Assembly: GCF_018343625.1 (NCBI RefSeq)
Contig: NZ_JAGYPG010000001.1
Span: forward strand, 3,102-67,101
Source of the DNA: Lederbergia citri
Lineage (GTDB): Bacteria; Bacillota; Bacilli; Bacillales; Bacillaceae_C
Reading direction: 5' to 3'
DNA: 64,000 nt
Shown: positions 22,316-30,791 of the stretch, one piece after another
Position numbering within the stretch: the first letter of the stretch is position 1
Layout: the number at the start of each line of letters is the position of its first letter
Notes under the pieces: generated by a model
Seen by the model: only the letters and a program-made list of their open reading frames with translations
Databases searched by the model: none
What the model was told of the DNA's origin: nothing
Program-made: the position numbers and the translations under genes

Positions 22316-23038
22316 ATGGTAAAAGTTGCTTTCGTAACTGGGGCAGATCGTGGATTAGGCTTATCATTAACACGCTGGCTGTTGGAGAATGGTTACAGGG
22401 TTTTTGCTGGACGTTATAATGATGAATGGCGATTTTTAGATGAATTGAAATCGGAATATGTAGAAAAGCTTCAGTTGGTTCAATTGGACGTCGGTAGTGA
22501 TGAAAGTGTGAAGACTGCTGCTAGTTTCATCGAATCAAAAACATCCTATATTGATGTAATTATTAATAATGCCGGGATTATTGATCAGGCGAAAGATGCA
22601 ACAATCTTAGAGAAACAAGATTTTGAGGTAATGAAACAATTATTTAATGTGAATTCACTTGGTGCCTTACGAATTACGAATCATCTAGTCGGATTATTGT
22701 TAAAAGGGGACACAAAACTAGTAGTAAATATTTCATCTGAAGCGGGAAGTATAGAGAGGAACCATCGGACAAACTGGTATGGTTATTGCATGTCCAAGGC
22801 AGCGTTGAATATGCAGTCTGCTATTTTGCATAAGCATTTAACGTCTTTAGGTGGACAGGTATTAGTATTCCATCCTGGTTGGATGCAAACATATATGGAA
22901 GGATTTTTTTACAAGCAAGCTACTTATCCACCTGAAGTAGCCGCCGATAAAATCATGAACCTTGTTCATGATCATAAGCGATTCTTGGCGGAGGAGCCAG
23001 CATTTATTGACCTAGAAGGTGATGCTTGGCCTTGGTAA
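22316..23038 (+). CDS. short-chain dehydrogenase/reductase
   Basis: 240 residues; start at 22316 behind AGGAGGA. Classical SDR: the NAD(P)-binding TGADRGLG (8-15), NNAG (~85), the catalytic Ser in NISSEAGS, and YxxxK (YCMSK). The substrate cannot be predicted. It precedes an IolW-like dehydrogenase and a sugar isomerase on the same strand, so a role in sugar or polyol metabolism is likely. Confidence 0.9.
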   Translation: MVKVAFVTGADRGLGLSLTRWLLENGYRVFAGRYNDEWRFLDELKSEYVEKLQLVQLDVGSDESVKTAASFIESKTSYIDVIINNAGIIDQAKDATILEKQDFEVMKQLFNVNSLGALRITNHLVGLLLKGDTKLVVNISSEAGSIERNHRTNWYGYCMSKAALNMQSAILHKHLTSLGGQVLVFHPGWMQTYMEGFFYKQATYPPEVAADKIMNLVHDHKRFLAEEPAFIDLEGDAWPW

Positions 23039-23121
23039 GGAGAAATATATAGTAAAGTATAGTAAACTACATTATATATTCAGAATTAATAGAAGATAAG
23101 ATGAAAAATGGAGTGATTTAT

Positions 23122-24180
23122 TTGGAAAAACAACTGAACGTCGGTTTAATTGGGTATGGGTTTGCAGGAAGGGTTCTCCACGCACCTGTTATCACTTCAA
23201 TACCTGGCTTGAATCTAAAGAAGGTAGTGGAACGACGCAGTGATTATTCTAAAGAAAGATATCCATGGGTGGAGGTAGTCCGCTCTGCAAATGATCTATA
23301 CATAGATCCGGAAATTGATGTAATCGTTATAACGACTCCCAGTACAAATCATGTAGAGTTTGTACGTGATGCTCTTAGCAATGGAAAACATGTTGTTGTT
23401 GAGAAACCTTTTACCGCTACCACAGAAGAAGCGGATGAACTAATTGAACTTGCGAAAGAAAGAAATAGAGTCCTAAGTGTATTTCATAATCGTCGCTGGG
23501 ATGGAGACTTTATGACGATACGTGAAATTATTAAAAATGGTTTAATTGGTAAAGTGAAGGAATGCGAAGTCCATTGGGATAGTTTTAATCCAATTGCATT
23601 ATCTACTAATTGGAGGGAAAAATCCGGTATCGGAACAGGCGTATTATACGATTTGGGAGTGCATTTATTTGATCAAGCTTTATGTCTTTTCGGAGTTCCA
23701 AACACGATTTCTGCTGATGTTCAAATTCAACGTGAAGGTGCTAAGGCCCATGATTATTTCGATTTAACTCTTGGCTATGATCATCATTTAAAAGTAACGT
23801 TAAAATCTTCGAGGATAGTACGTACGAAAGGACCTCGCTATATATTGCATGGTGATAAAGGTTCTTTTATCAAATTCGGTTTAGACCCGCAAGAACAAGC
23901 ATTGATAGATGGGCGCTCACCAGCAAATAGTAAAAATTGGGGGAGAGAGCCTGAAGAGCTATGGGGTTCTTTTGAAACGACAGCGGGAGGACTAAATGTA
24001 AAAGGGGCGATAGAAACAATCCCTGGTGCATATCAGGATTACTATCAAAATATTTATGATCATATTACAGGGACAGCAGATCTTGCTGTTAAACCTGAGG
24101 AAGCGAGAATGAATATACGACTAATTGAGCTTGCAATCGAAAGCCACAAATTAGGTAAAGTGCTGCCAGTTAGTATATAA
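23122..24180 (+). CDS. Gfo/Idh/MocA oxidoreductase, IolW-like
   Basis: 352 residues from the TTG at 23122 (GGAGTG seven bases upstream); the ATG at 23101 lacks an RBS. Rossmann motif GLIGYGFAGRVLHAP, the family's EKPF(T) box (HVVVEKPFTATTEEADEL) and HNRRWDGDF. The pattern follows B. subtilis IolW/YvaA, an NADP-dependent scyllo-inositol dehydrogenase, throughout its length. The exact polyol substrate is inferred. Confidence 0.87.
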   Translation: MEKQLNVGLIGYGFAGRVLHAPVITSIPGLNLKKVVERRSDYSKERYPWVEVVRSANDLYIDPEIDVIVITTPSTNHVEFVRDALSNGKHVVVEKPFTATTEEADELIELAKERNRVLSVFHNRRWDGDFMTIREIIKNGLIGKVKECEVHWDSFNPIALSTNWREKSGIGTGVLYDLGVHLFDQALCLFGVPNTISADVQIQREGAKAHDYFDLTLGYDHHLKVTLKSSRIVRTKGPRYILHGDKGSFIKFGLDPQEQALIDGRSPANSKNWGREPEELWGSFETTAGGLNVKGAIETIPGAYQDYYQNIYDHITGTADLAVKPEEARMNIRLIELAIESHKLGKVLPVSI

Positions 24181-24192
24181 ATAGAAAGAGAG

Positions 24193-25032
24193 ATGAGAGA
24201 GATGTTTCCATTTAAAATATCACTTAATACATCAACATTATTCCCTTTTAAACTTAATGTCATCGAGCAAATTGAGGTGGCTAGAGAAGCTGGTTTCGAT
24301 GGAATTGAGCTTTGGATGCAAGACATCGAGGCTTTTATTGACGGTGGTGGAACAGTTCAGGATATCCAAACTTCATTAAAGGAAGTAAATTTAGAGCTTA
24401 TTAATGCGATTGCATTTTTTAAATGGGCTGATGTGGATGAAGATACACGAAAAGCTGCTTTTGAACAAGCGGAAAAAGAAATGCGATTGTTAGAATCGCT
24501 CGGATGTAAATATATTGCTGCGCCTCCTTTTGGAGATGTAAAGGGGACTAACCTAGATGAAATGGCAATTTATTTTGAACATCTAGTTCGTATTGGACGA
24601 CAAATTGGAGTAGAACCGATTTTAGAGTTCTGGGGCAAATCGAAAAAACTTTCAAGATTGGATGAAGCGTGTTACGTACTAGATAAAAGTAATATTACGA
24701 ATGGTAAAATGTTATTAGATCCATTCCATATGTATATTGGCGGCAGTGATTTTGCTGGATTGAAAAACTTAAAAGGAGAACAAATCGGCGTTTTTCATGT
24801 AAATGATTATCCAAGTTATCCTGAAGTAGAGGGTCTAACAGATCAAGACCGCGTTTTCCCAGGGGAAGGAGTTTGTCCTACTAGTGAAATAGCGGAAATA
24901 CTCCATGGAATACATTATGATGGTTATTTATCTTTAGAGTTATTTATTGGAGACTTTAAAGGAAAAACAGCTGCCGAAGTTGCTGATTATGGTCTTCGTT
25001 CTGTTAGAAATTCATATTCAATTATGAAATAA
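24193..25032 (+). CDS. sugar phosphate isomerase/epimerase (AP-endonuclease-type TIM barrel)
   Basis: 279 residues. Features of the xylose-isomerase-like TIM barrel family: an N-terminal FDGIELWM strand, EFWG near the middle, LLDPFHMYIGGSD, FHVNDYP and a C-terminal YLSLELFIGDF. These supply the metal-binding Glu/Asp/His ligands. IolI/IolE-type inosose enzymes are relatives, consistent with the adjacent IolW-like gene. Start 24193 is used; ATG 24202 is possible. Confidence 0.87.
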   Translation: MREMFPFKISLNTSTLFPFKLNVIEQIEVAREAGFDGIELWMQDIEAFIDGGGTVQDIQTSLKEVNLELINAIAFFKWADVDEDTRKAAFEQAEKEMRLLESLGCKYIAAPPFGDVKGTNLDEMAIYFEHLVRIGRQIGVEPILEFWGKSKKLSRLDEACYVLDKSNITNGKMLLDPFHMYIGGSDFAGLKNLKGEQIGVFHVNDYPSYPEVEGLTDQDRVFPGEGVCPTSEIAEILHGIHYDGYLSLELFIGDFKGKTAAEVADYGLRSVRNSYSIMK

Positions 25033-25074
25033 TGTACATTATACTCAAATTTCTAATAGGGAGGAGTAGCCGGA

Positions 25075-25617
25075 TTGAAGAAATGGATATTAATGATTGG
25101 AATTCCTCTCATTTTAGTCCTGACAGCTACCGGAATTTATTTTGCAAAAAGTAATCCAGGAAAAGATGTTAATGTTGTAAAAGAAGAGCAGGAAACACGT
25201 ACAGAGCAACAGCCAGTCGTTGAAGTTGATGTTGAAGTGAATGAAAAGGAACATTTGGCATTAACAAATGAAGCAATCAAGGAAACACATGATACGATAA
25301 ACGCTCTTATTGGTTGGGGAAAAGCAGATAAATTTAACTTTAAGTCTAATCTGACGAAGTTAGACTCTTTACATAATGATATTGAATTAATCATTTTATA
25401 TGCAAAAAAGGATACGGTGAAAGCTGATATGGAAAATGCTCTGGAGGCACTTGAAAAAGCGATGAAATCGGAGGATGTAAATGGCTTAATAGTCGTTCAT
25501 CGCATTGTTCACGACTTAGATGGATATTTAAATGATGATCCTTTGGACGGAAAAGTGTGGGGATACACAGAGACCGTAAGTGGAAATGCGAAGAAGGCGT
25601 TAAAATATATTAAATAA
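25075..25617 (+). CDS. membrane-anchored or secreted hypothetical protein
   Basis: 180 residues from a TTG start behind GGGAGGAG. Hydrophobic N-terminal segment (~4-24), then an acidic, helical extracellular domain (EETRTEQQP..., HLALTNEAIKETHDTINALI). No recognised family. Unknown relation to the preceding sugar genes. Confidence 0.75.
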   Translation: MKKWILMIGIPLILVLTATGIYFAKSNPGKDVNVVKEEQETRTEQQPVVEVDVEVNEKEHLALTNEAIKETHDTINALIGWGKADKFNFKSNLTKLDSLHNDIELIILYAKKDTVKADMENALEALEKAMKSEDVNGLIVVHRIVHDLDGYLNDDPLDGKVWGYTETVSGNAKKALKYIK

Positions 25618-25686
25618 ATGATTATTAAGATATTACAGTTGAATCTTGATTGAATATGTATCCGGACAGATGCAAAGCTTTATTCT

Positions 25687-25873
25687 AAATCCAGTCTCGA
25701 TAAAACATGAATTGGGACGGAACTCCCGCTTTTTTCATAAATCAGTCTCGATTGACTAGTAATCGAGACTGAAGCCCGGCTTTATTTAGAATTCAGTCTC
25801 AATTGAATGTGAATAGGGACAGAACTCCCTCTTTTTTTCAAGGATCCGTCTAGATCGACTAGGATTCGAGACG
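25687..25873. repeat. tandem array of 52-bp units (CAGTCTCGATT type)
   Basis: Units begin at 25687, 25739, 25791 and 25843 (last one incomplete), with a degenerate unit just before. Each carries CAGTCTCGATT and a partial inverted ATCGAGACTG (best in the second unit), followed by a T-rich stretch. Related sequence forms the larger array at 40827. It fills the spacer before tRNA-Gly; no gene is present. Confidence 0.8.
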
Positions 25874-26022
25874 TTAAAATTTGTATAAAATATATCTTGA
25901 AATATTGTATGAGTCCTTGAAGATTTATAAAAAACGCGAGATTTGACAAAGTTTTGAACCTTTTGTTACAAAAGTTGCATTTCTGTCATTATTTTTATAT
26001 AATAATAAAGTTCCTAAAAGAT

Positions 26023-26096
26023 GCGGGTGTAGTTTAGTGGTAAAACTACAGCCTTCCAAGCTGTTGTCGTGGGTTCGATTCCCATCACCCGCTCCA
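26023..26096 (+). tRNA. tRNA-Gly (TCC)
   Basis: Acceptor GCGGGTG pairs with CACCCGC, the anticodon loop is CTTCCAA, and CCA is encoded. It stands alone, about 4 kb from the tRNA cluster's remaining end. Confidence 0.97.
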
Positions 26097-26105
26097 TACA
26101 TACCA

Positions 26106-26149
26106 AGCGCAGTGTCTTGTTCTAACATGAATGGGGTGCTGCGTTTTTA
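26106..26149 (+). terminator. terminator of tRNA-Gly
   Basis: AGCGCAGTGTC pairs with GGTGCTGCGTT (G-U pairs) and is followed by TTTTTA. Confidence 0.6.
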
Positions 26150-26204
26150 TGATTAAAGATTAATTTAATATGGAAACTTGTGGCATAATCAAACGCTTAC
26201 CTTG

Positions 26205-26312
26205 TTTCATCAGTATCACGAGAATCCTAAACGTCCATAAAGCCGCTACATTTACGTGACGATATATCGACGGTCCTACATCCTGTGGGCGCTTATTTCT
26301 CTGACCAGAGGG
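26205..26312. repeat. dispersed intergenic repeat, degenerate copy
   Basis: The segment with ACATCCTGTGGGCGC belongs to the dispersed family better preserved at 35636, 37391 and 46710. No gene in this gap. Confidence 0.55.
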
Positions 26313-26981
26313 CTAAGCTCTTATTAATGAAATTCTTGGTTCGCCTCCGTTAATTTGGGTGAACATCAAAGATAAAGAAGATATAAGCTTTTCCGCCGAT
26401 TCCTCATTAATAGAGGGCGATAGGTAAACGATTTGAAGAGCATTTTTTGTATTGTTTGTTACAGCAGTTCGGGTGGAATCAACGAAAGGACTACCAAAGG
26501 GTCCCTCTTGATCAGCTGAAACAATTATATTTTCAATCTGATTTTCTCTCCCATTGAGTCCTTCATATTTCTCATCTTTCCGTCCAATACGGAGCGTGAT
26601 ATCCCCTATGATTTTATCCTTGTCGTAAATGCCGATTGGAATTCTATATTTTAATGAAAAAAAGTTATTGATGTCGGCGGCTGAGTTCATACTAGGAAGA
26701 AATTGCTGTTTTTTTACTCGTCTATACAGTGCTTCCGCCGAGTGTCTATAACGATTTGGATCTTTTCCTAGACGTTTGAATATCATACGCCATTCTTTTA
26801 TTTCTTCAAACTCGTTGATATTCATATCTTCTAAATCAAAAAATAGAGATTCTTGAAATAATTGCAGTCTTCCTTTTAACATTTGGGGAGACTCTTCTAC
26901 TATAATGTTCTCGTAATGAATGATGCCGATTTTTAATTCTGGCAAAGCAGTGCATAATTGTGAATCCAAATGAATTTCCAA
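26313..26981 (-). CDS. B3/B4 tRNA-binding domain protein
   Basis: 222 residues from a TTG at 26981 that follows GGAGG on the minus strand; the frame opens further upstream at 27020. The whole protein resembles the free-standing B3/B4 domain family (as in the beta subunit of phenylalanyl-tRNA synthetase), e.g. EWRMIFKRLGKDPNRYRHSA and the DITLRIGRKDE part. Free-standing members are thought to edit or sense misacylated tRNA. Divergent from queG. Confidence 0.82.
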   Translation of the reverse strand: MEIHLDSQLCTALPELKIGIIHYENIIVEESPQMLKGRLQLFQESLFFDLEDMNINEFEEIKEWRMIFKRLGKDPNRYRHSAEALYRRVKKQQFLPSMNSAADINNFFSLKYRIPIGIYDKDKIIGDITLRIGRKDEKYEGLNGRENQIENIIVSADQEGPFGSPFVDSTRTAVTNNTKNALQIVYLSPSINEESAEKLISSLSLMFTQINGGEPRISLIRA

Positions 26982-27084
26982 CCTTTCCACCTCCAAAAAC
27001 CATTGAAAATAGTTTACCATAGAATTATACGTAAAAACTAATTGGCAAGTTGCCGTTAATATAATAATGAAAGGAGCAAATCCA

Positions 27085-28233
27085 GTGAATTATAGCGAAC
27101 TCAAAAAAGACATTATTTCATATAGTAAAAGCATCGGAATCGACAAAATTGGATTTGCTAGTTCAGATCCTTTTATTGAAATGAAAAATTTACTCATTCG
27201 TCAACAAGAGCTTGGATATCAATCAGGCTTTGAAGAAAAAGATATAGATAAACGGACGGATCCAAGTCTTATTTTCGATGGTCCACGTTCTATTATTGCG
27301 ATAGCACTTGCTTATCCGTCAAGAATGAAAGATGCTCCTAAGGGTAAGAAAGGGGAGCGGAGGGGAATCTTTTGCCGTGCTTCATGGGGGATTGATTACC
27401 ACGTGTTAGTTCGTGAGAAGCTTGACCAACTGGCTTCCTATATAGACAGCAAGGTTCCGAATTCAAGATTTAAGTTGATGGTGGATACAGGGGAGCTAGT
27501 GGATCGAGCGGTGGCAGAGCGGGCTGGAATTGGCTGGAGCGGTAAAAATTGTTCCATTATTACTCCCGAATTTGGCTCCTATGTTTATTTAGGTGAAATG
27601 ATTACGAATCTTCCTTTTGAACCGGATGAACCTTTGCACGATCAATGCGGAGATTGTAGACTATGTTTAGACGTATGTCCAACAGGGGCTCTTGTACAGG
27701 GTGGGCAGCTAAATGCGCAGAAATGTATCGCATTTCAAACTCAGACAAAGGGCTTTTTAGGAGATGAATTTAGAGGAAAGCTCGGAAATCGAATATACGG
27801 ATGTGATACATGTCAAACGGTTTGTCCGAAAAATAAAGGAATGGATTTTCATGTTCATCCTAATATGGAACCGGACCCTGAAATTGCGAAGCCGCTTTTA
27901 CAGCCCCTTCTCGCAATATCGAATCGGGATTTTAAAGAAAAGTTTGGAACCATCTCCGGTTCATGGCGTGGAAAGAAACCCATTCAACGAAATGCCATTG
28001 TTGCATTGGCACATTTTAAAGAAAAGTCTGCTGTAAAAGATTTAATTGTTGTCATGAGAGACGATGTTCGTCCTGTTATGAGGGGAACTGCTGCTTGGGC
28101 TTTAGGAAAAATCGGCGGGCCAGAAGCGGAAGAAGCACTGTTGCAAGCTGAAAAAGAAGAACAGGAAGAAGAAGTATTATTAGAGATCAAAAAAGGTCTA
28201 GAGTTCTTTGCCGTTCAAGACGAAGCATATTAA
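27085..28233 (+). CDS. queG: epoxyqueuosine reductase
   Basis: 382 residues from the GTG at 27085 with GAAAGGAG upstream. Catalyses the last step of queuosine synthesis at tRNA wobble positions, using cobalamin and two [4Fe-4S] clusters. Both cluster motifs are visible: CGDCRLCLDVCPTG and YGCDTCQTVCP. The C-terminal HEAT-like repeats (KDLIVVMRDDVRPVMRGTAA) fit the family. Followed by yhbB and trmL as in B. subtilis. A terminator overlaps its stop codon. Confidence 0.95.
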   Translation: MNYSELKKDIISYSKSIGIDKIGFASSDPFIEMKNLLIRQQELGYQSGFEEKDIDKRTDPSLIFDGPRSIIAIALAYPSRMKDAPKGKKGERRGIFCRASWGIDYHVLVREKLDQLASYIDSKVPNSRFKLMVDTGELVDRAVAERAGIGWSGKNCSIITPEFGSYVYLGEMITNLPFEPDEPLHDQCGDCRLCLDVCPTGALVQGGQLNAQKCIAFQTQTKGFLGDEFRGKLGNRIYGCDTCQTVCPKNKGMDFHVHPNMEPDPEIAKPLLQPLLAISNRDFKEKFGTISGSWRGKKPIQRNAIVALAHFKEKSAVKDLIVVMRDDVRPVMRGTAAWALGKIGGPEAEEALLQAEKEEQEEEVLLEIKKGLEFFAVQDEAY

Positions 28234-28248
28234 CCTTCGTCTTTTTTT
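28219..28248 (+). terminator. terminator at the queG stop
   Basis: GACGAAG pairs with CTTCGTC, with TAA in the loop, followed by seven T residues. Confidence 0.85.
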
Positions 28249-28301
28249 ATGCTTTTATAAGTTACATCTCTCGCATATATATCGATGAGGAGGGATGTCT
28301 C

Positions 28302-29168
28302 GTGAAAAAACAATTGGCTGCAAAACTAGAGGCAAGGTCCGAACAATTTGTTCAAAGAAGAAAGATAGAGGAAGAAAAAATAATAAAAAAGCAACAATCA
28401 ATGGAAAAGAGAAAAGCTGAAATTGTGAAAGTAATAGCCACGGGCAAAATTGTATCGAGAGAACAAACCGATGATCAAGAGCAAATTTATTATAATGTGC
28501 ATTTAAAATATTTCATTCGCCAAGGAGGGCATTTTTATCTTGAAGAGGAGATAGAAAATCGAAAAGCATCGTTTTTTAAAGGAGCCGTTTTTGAAGATGT
28601 TGAGCTTCCGGTCATTTATCCAAAGGAATCAGAAGAAGACCCATTAATAAAAGAAAGCCGTAATGAACAACGTGCTCCTTTTTATTATGATCGCTTGAAA
28701 GCAGTTCGTTATGCAGAGCGATGGTGGAATGACTACAATCCCGCTTATAAAAAATTCGATGTAGATTGTACAAATTTTATTTCCCAATGTCTTCATCAAG
28801 GTGGTTCTCCTATGCGAGGAATGCCTAATCCCTCAAAAGGATGGTGGCACCGATATAGAAGCTGGAGCTATAGCTGGGCAGTTGCCAATTCTTTAAAGAA
28901 TTATCTCCAGACGTCTACTATTGGTCTTAGAGCAAGGGAGGTACGAGATCCAATGCAGCTTAAGTTAGGGGATGTCATTTGCTATGATTTTCAAGGAGAT
29001 GGGCGCTTCGATCATAATACGATAGTCACAGGCAAGGATGCGGCTGGAATGCCGCTCGTCAATGCCCATACGTATAACAGCAGGATGAGGTACTGGGCAT
29101 ATGAAGATTCTTCAGCCTATACACCAAATATTAAATACAAGATGTTTACAATTGTAGATGACTCTTGA
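28302..29168 (+). CDS. amidase-domain protein, YhbB-like
   Basis: 288 residues, GTG start behind GAGGAGGG. The N-terminal ~100 residues are charged and helical. The C-terminal half is the amidase_6 fold with the nucleophile Cys in DCTNFISQCLHQGG and His in DHNTIV. This family hydrolyses peptide or amide bonds in cell-wall-type substrates. No signal peptide is visible, in agreement with B. subtilis YhbB, which occupies the same position after queG. Confidence 0.87.
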   Translation: MKKQLAAKLEARSEQFVQRRKIEEEKIIKKQQSMEKRKAEIVKVIATGKIVSREQTDDQEQIYYNVHLKYFIRQGGHFYLEEEIENRKASFFKGAVFEDVELPVIYPKESEEDPLIKESRNEQRAPFYYDRLKAVRYAERWWNDYNPAYKKFDVDCTNFISQCLHQGGSPMRGMPNPSKGWWHRYRSWSYSWAVANSLKNYLQTSTIGLRAREVRDPMQLKLGDVICYDFQGDGRFDHNTIVTGKDAAGMPLVNAHTYNSRMRYWAYEDSSAYTPNIKYKMFTIVDDS

Positions 29169-29214
29169 GATTTTATTGTATAATGGCACTTAGAGTAAAA
29201 AGAGGTGAAGAGAA

Positions 29215-29688
29215 GTGCCAATTCATGTTGTATTATTTCAACCAGAAATCCCCGCGAATACAGGAAATATTGCAAGAACTTGTGCCGCTACAGGAACGAA
29301 GCTTCATTTAATTAGACCACTTGGTTTTTCCACTGATGATAAAATGTTAAAAAGAGCTGGTCTTGATTACTGGGAGTTCGTAGATATTACATATTACGAT
29401 TCCTTAGATGAATTTTTTGAAAAGAATCATGAAGGTGAACATTATTTGTTAACCAAATTTGGTACAAAGCCACATACCAGCTTTGATTATAGTGATGTAA
29501 AGACGAATTATTATTTTATTTTTGGGCGAGAAACGAAAGGGTTGCCAAAAGAGTTGATTGAAGAGCACAAAGACACGTGTTTGCGGATTCCGATGAATGA
29601 TCATGTTCGTTCTTTAAATTTATCCAATACGGCTGCAATTCTTGTGTATGAAGCACTTCGCCAACAAGAATATCCAAATCTCCATTAA
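29215..29688 (+). CDS. trmL: tRNA (cytidine/uridine-2'-O-)-methyltransferase
   Basis: 157 residues, GTG start behind AGAGGTGAAGAG. SPOUT-family enzyme methylating the wobble ribose (position 34) of tRNA-Leu isoacceptors. The knot motifs are clear: NTGNIARTC, FGRETKGLP and IPMNDHVRSLNLSNTAAI. B. subtilis names the gene cspR/trmL, also next to yhbB. Together with queG it makes this a tRNA wobble-modification locus. Confidence 0.95.
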   Translation: MPIHVVLFQPEIPANTGNIARTCAATGTKLHLIRPLGFSTDDKMLKRAGLDYWEFVDITYYDSLDEFFEKNHEGEHYLLTKFGTKPHTSFDYSDVKTNYYFIFGRETKGLPKELIEEHKDTCLRIPMNDHVRSLNLSNTAAILVYEALRQQEYPNLH

Positions 29689-29719
29689 AAAAGTCCCCAC
29701 TAAGTGGGGGCTTTTCATT
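29687..29719 (+). terminator. terminator of trmL
   Basis: AAGTCCCCAC pairs with GTGGGGGCTT around TAA, followed by TTTC. It also faces the convergent tetR-type gene. Confidence 0.85.
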
Positions 29720-30619
29720 TCAATAAGACCTATCTTCAAATTCGAGGAATTCCTTTACTAAATCACAAATTTTATTTATATCTTCTTCATAAACAGAGTC
29801 AGTAAAAATATTTTCTGTCGAATGAAGAACGCTTTCGATTAAAAACTCTCGCGGAGACTCTGATTGAAATTCTGAAAGGAGAAAATCAAGATAATTTATT
29901 TTTCCTTCGGATTTATTTTCAGTTTTAAAATAGGAAACTATTATGTCTAATTGATTTATAATTTTTTCTTTAAGATCATCTTTTGAATAGGAAATGTTAT
30001 TTTTCTCTATTTCATTGAGCCAATTAGAAGGAAAAAATGGAACTTTTTCGTTTTGGTGATCACTAAGGACTTGTAATTGTTTAAGAGCAAATCGAACCGT
30101 TTCTTCTAAATCGAAGTCTTTTTTAAAACGTAACATCCGTATGTGCATGCTCTGTTGGATAATTCCAAAGAATATCACTGCATAATCTATTGAATATCGT
30201 TTTGCATCTTTTCCAAATAATTCTACAATCCTACGTGCAGTCCAATTGAGTTCATCGATATGTTGAAGACGCATATAAGATTTTAGTTCTTCATCTTTAG
30301 AAAAAAACACTGATTCGTAAAGGGCAATTAAACTTTGCTCCCTGTTCATTTTCAAACGCAATAACACTTGTTGAATAAAAATCTCTGGATCATTTTTAGG
30401 CTTGCCAAGAGATAGTTGTTGACGTAAAAAGCTTGCCTCTTCTTTTACTTGATCAAGAATGGCCATTAAACATGCATTCTTAGAGGCAAAATGATTATAA
30501 AAAGTACCCTTAGCTATTTGTGCACCGTCTAATATATCTTGAATGGATGTTGATTGAAATCCTTTTTCAATAAATAAACGATGTGCCACATCAAGTATTT
30601 GCTTTTTTCTAGGATTCAT
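29720..30619 (-). CDS. TetR-family regulator
   Basis: 299 residues, longer than usual for the family (about 200). N-terminal TetR HTH: QKQILDVAHRLFIEKGFQST then SIQDILDGAQIAKGTFYNHF. The large C-terminal half is ligand-binding or dimerising and not assignable. Divergent from an MFS drug exporter 170 bp away, so it presumably represses that gene and itself. Confidence 0.92.
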   Translation of the reverse strand: MNPRKKQILDVAHRLFIEKGFQSTSIQDILDGAQIAKGTFYNHFASKNACLMAILDQVKEEASFLRQQLSLGKPKNDPEIFIQQVLLRLKMNREQSLIALYESVFFSKDEELKSYMRLQHIDELNWTARRIVELFGKDAKRYSIDYAVIFFGIIQQSMHIRMLRFKKDFDLEETVRFALKQLQVLSDHQNEKVPFFPSNWLNEIEKNNISYSKDDLKEKIINQLDIIVSYFKTENKSEGKINYLDFLLSEFQSESPREFLIESVLHSTENIFTDSVYEEDINKICDLVKEFLEFEDRSY

Positions 30620-30632
30620 ATTCTCACCTTTT

Positions 30633-30680
30633 GTACCGTTGGTCTATTTTTATAATAGCTTTAAATCAACCTTAAATCAA
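30633..30680 (-). promoter_or_regulatory. promoter and putative operator of the TetR gene
   Basis: Read on the minus strand: TTGATT (30680-30675), 17-bp spacer, TATTAT (30657-30652). A short dyad, ACC-AAC-GGT (within TAGACCAACGGTAC), sits at the expected transcription start (30633-30646) and is a good candidate for the TetR operator. Confidence 0.65.
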
Positions 30681-30791
30681 CTTTTTTAAAAGAAAACAAT
30701 TTTTTATTGATTTTTATAGACTGTGGGTATAGAATGTGTAAGGTGAGAATAAAGAAAAAAGATTTTATTTGTATGACAGGAGGAATACAAC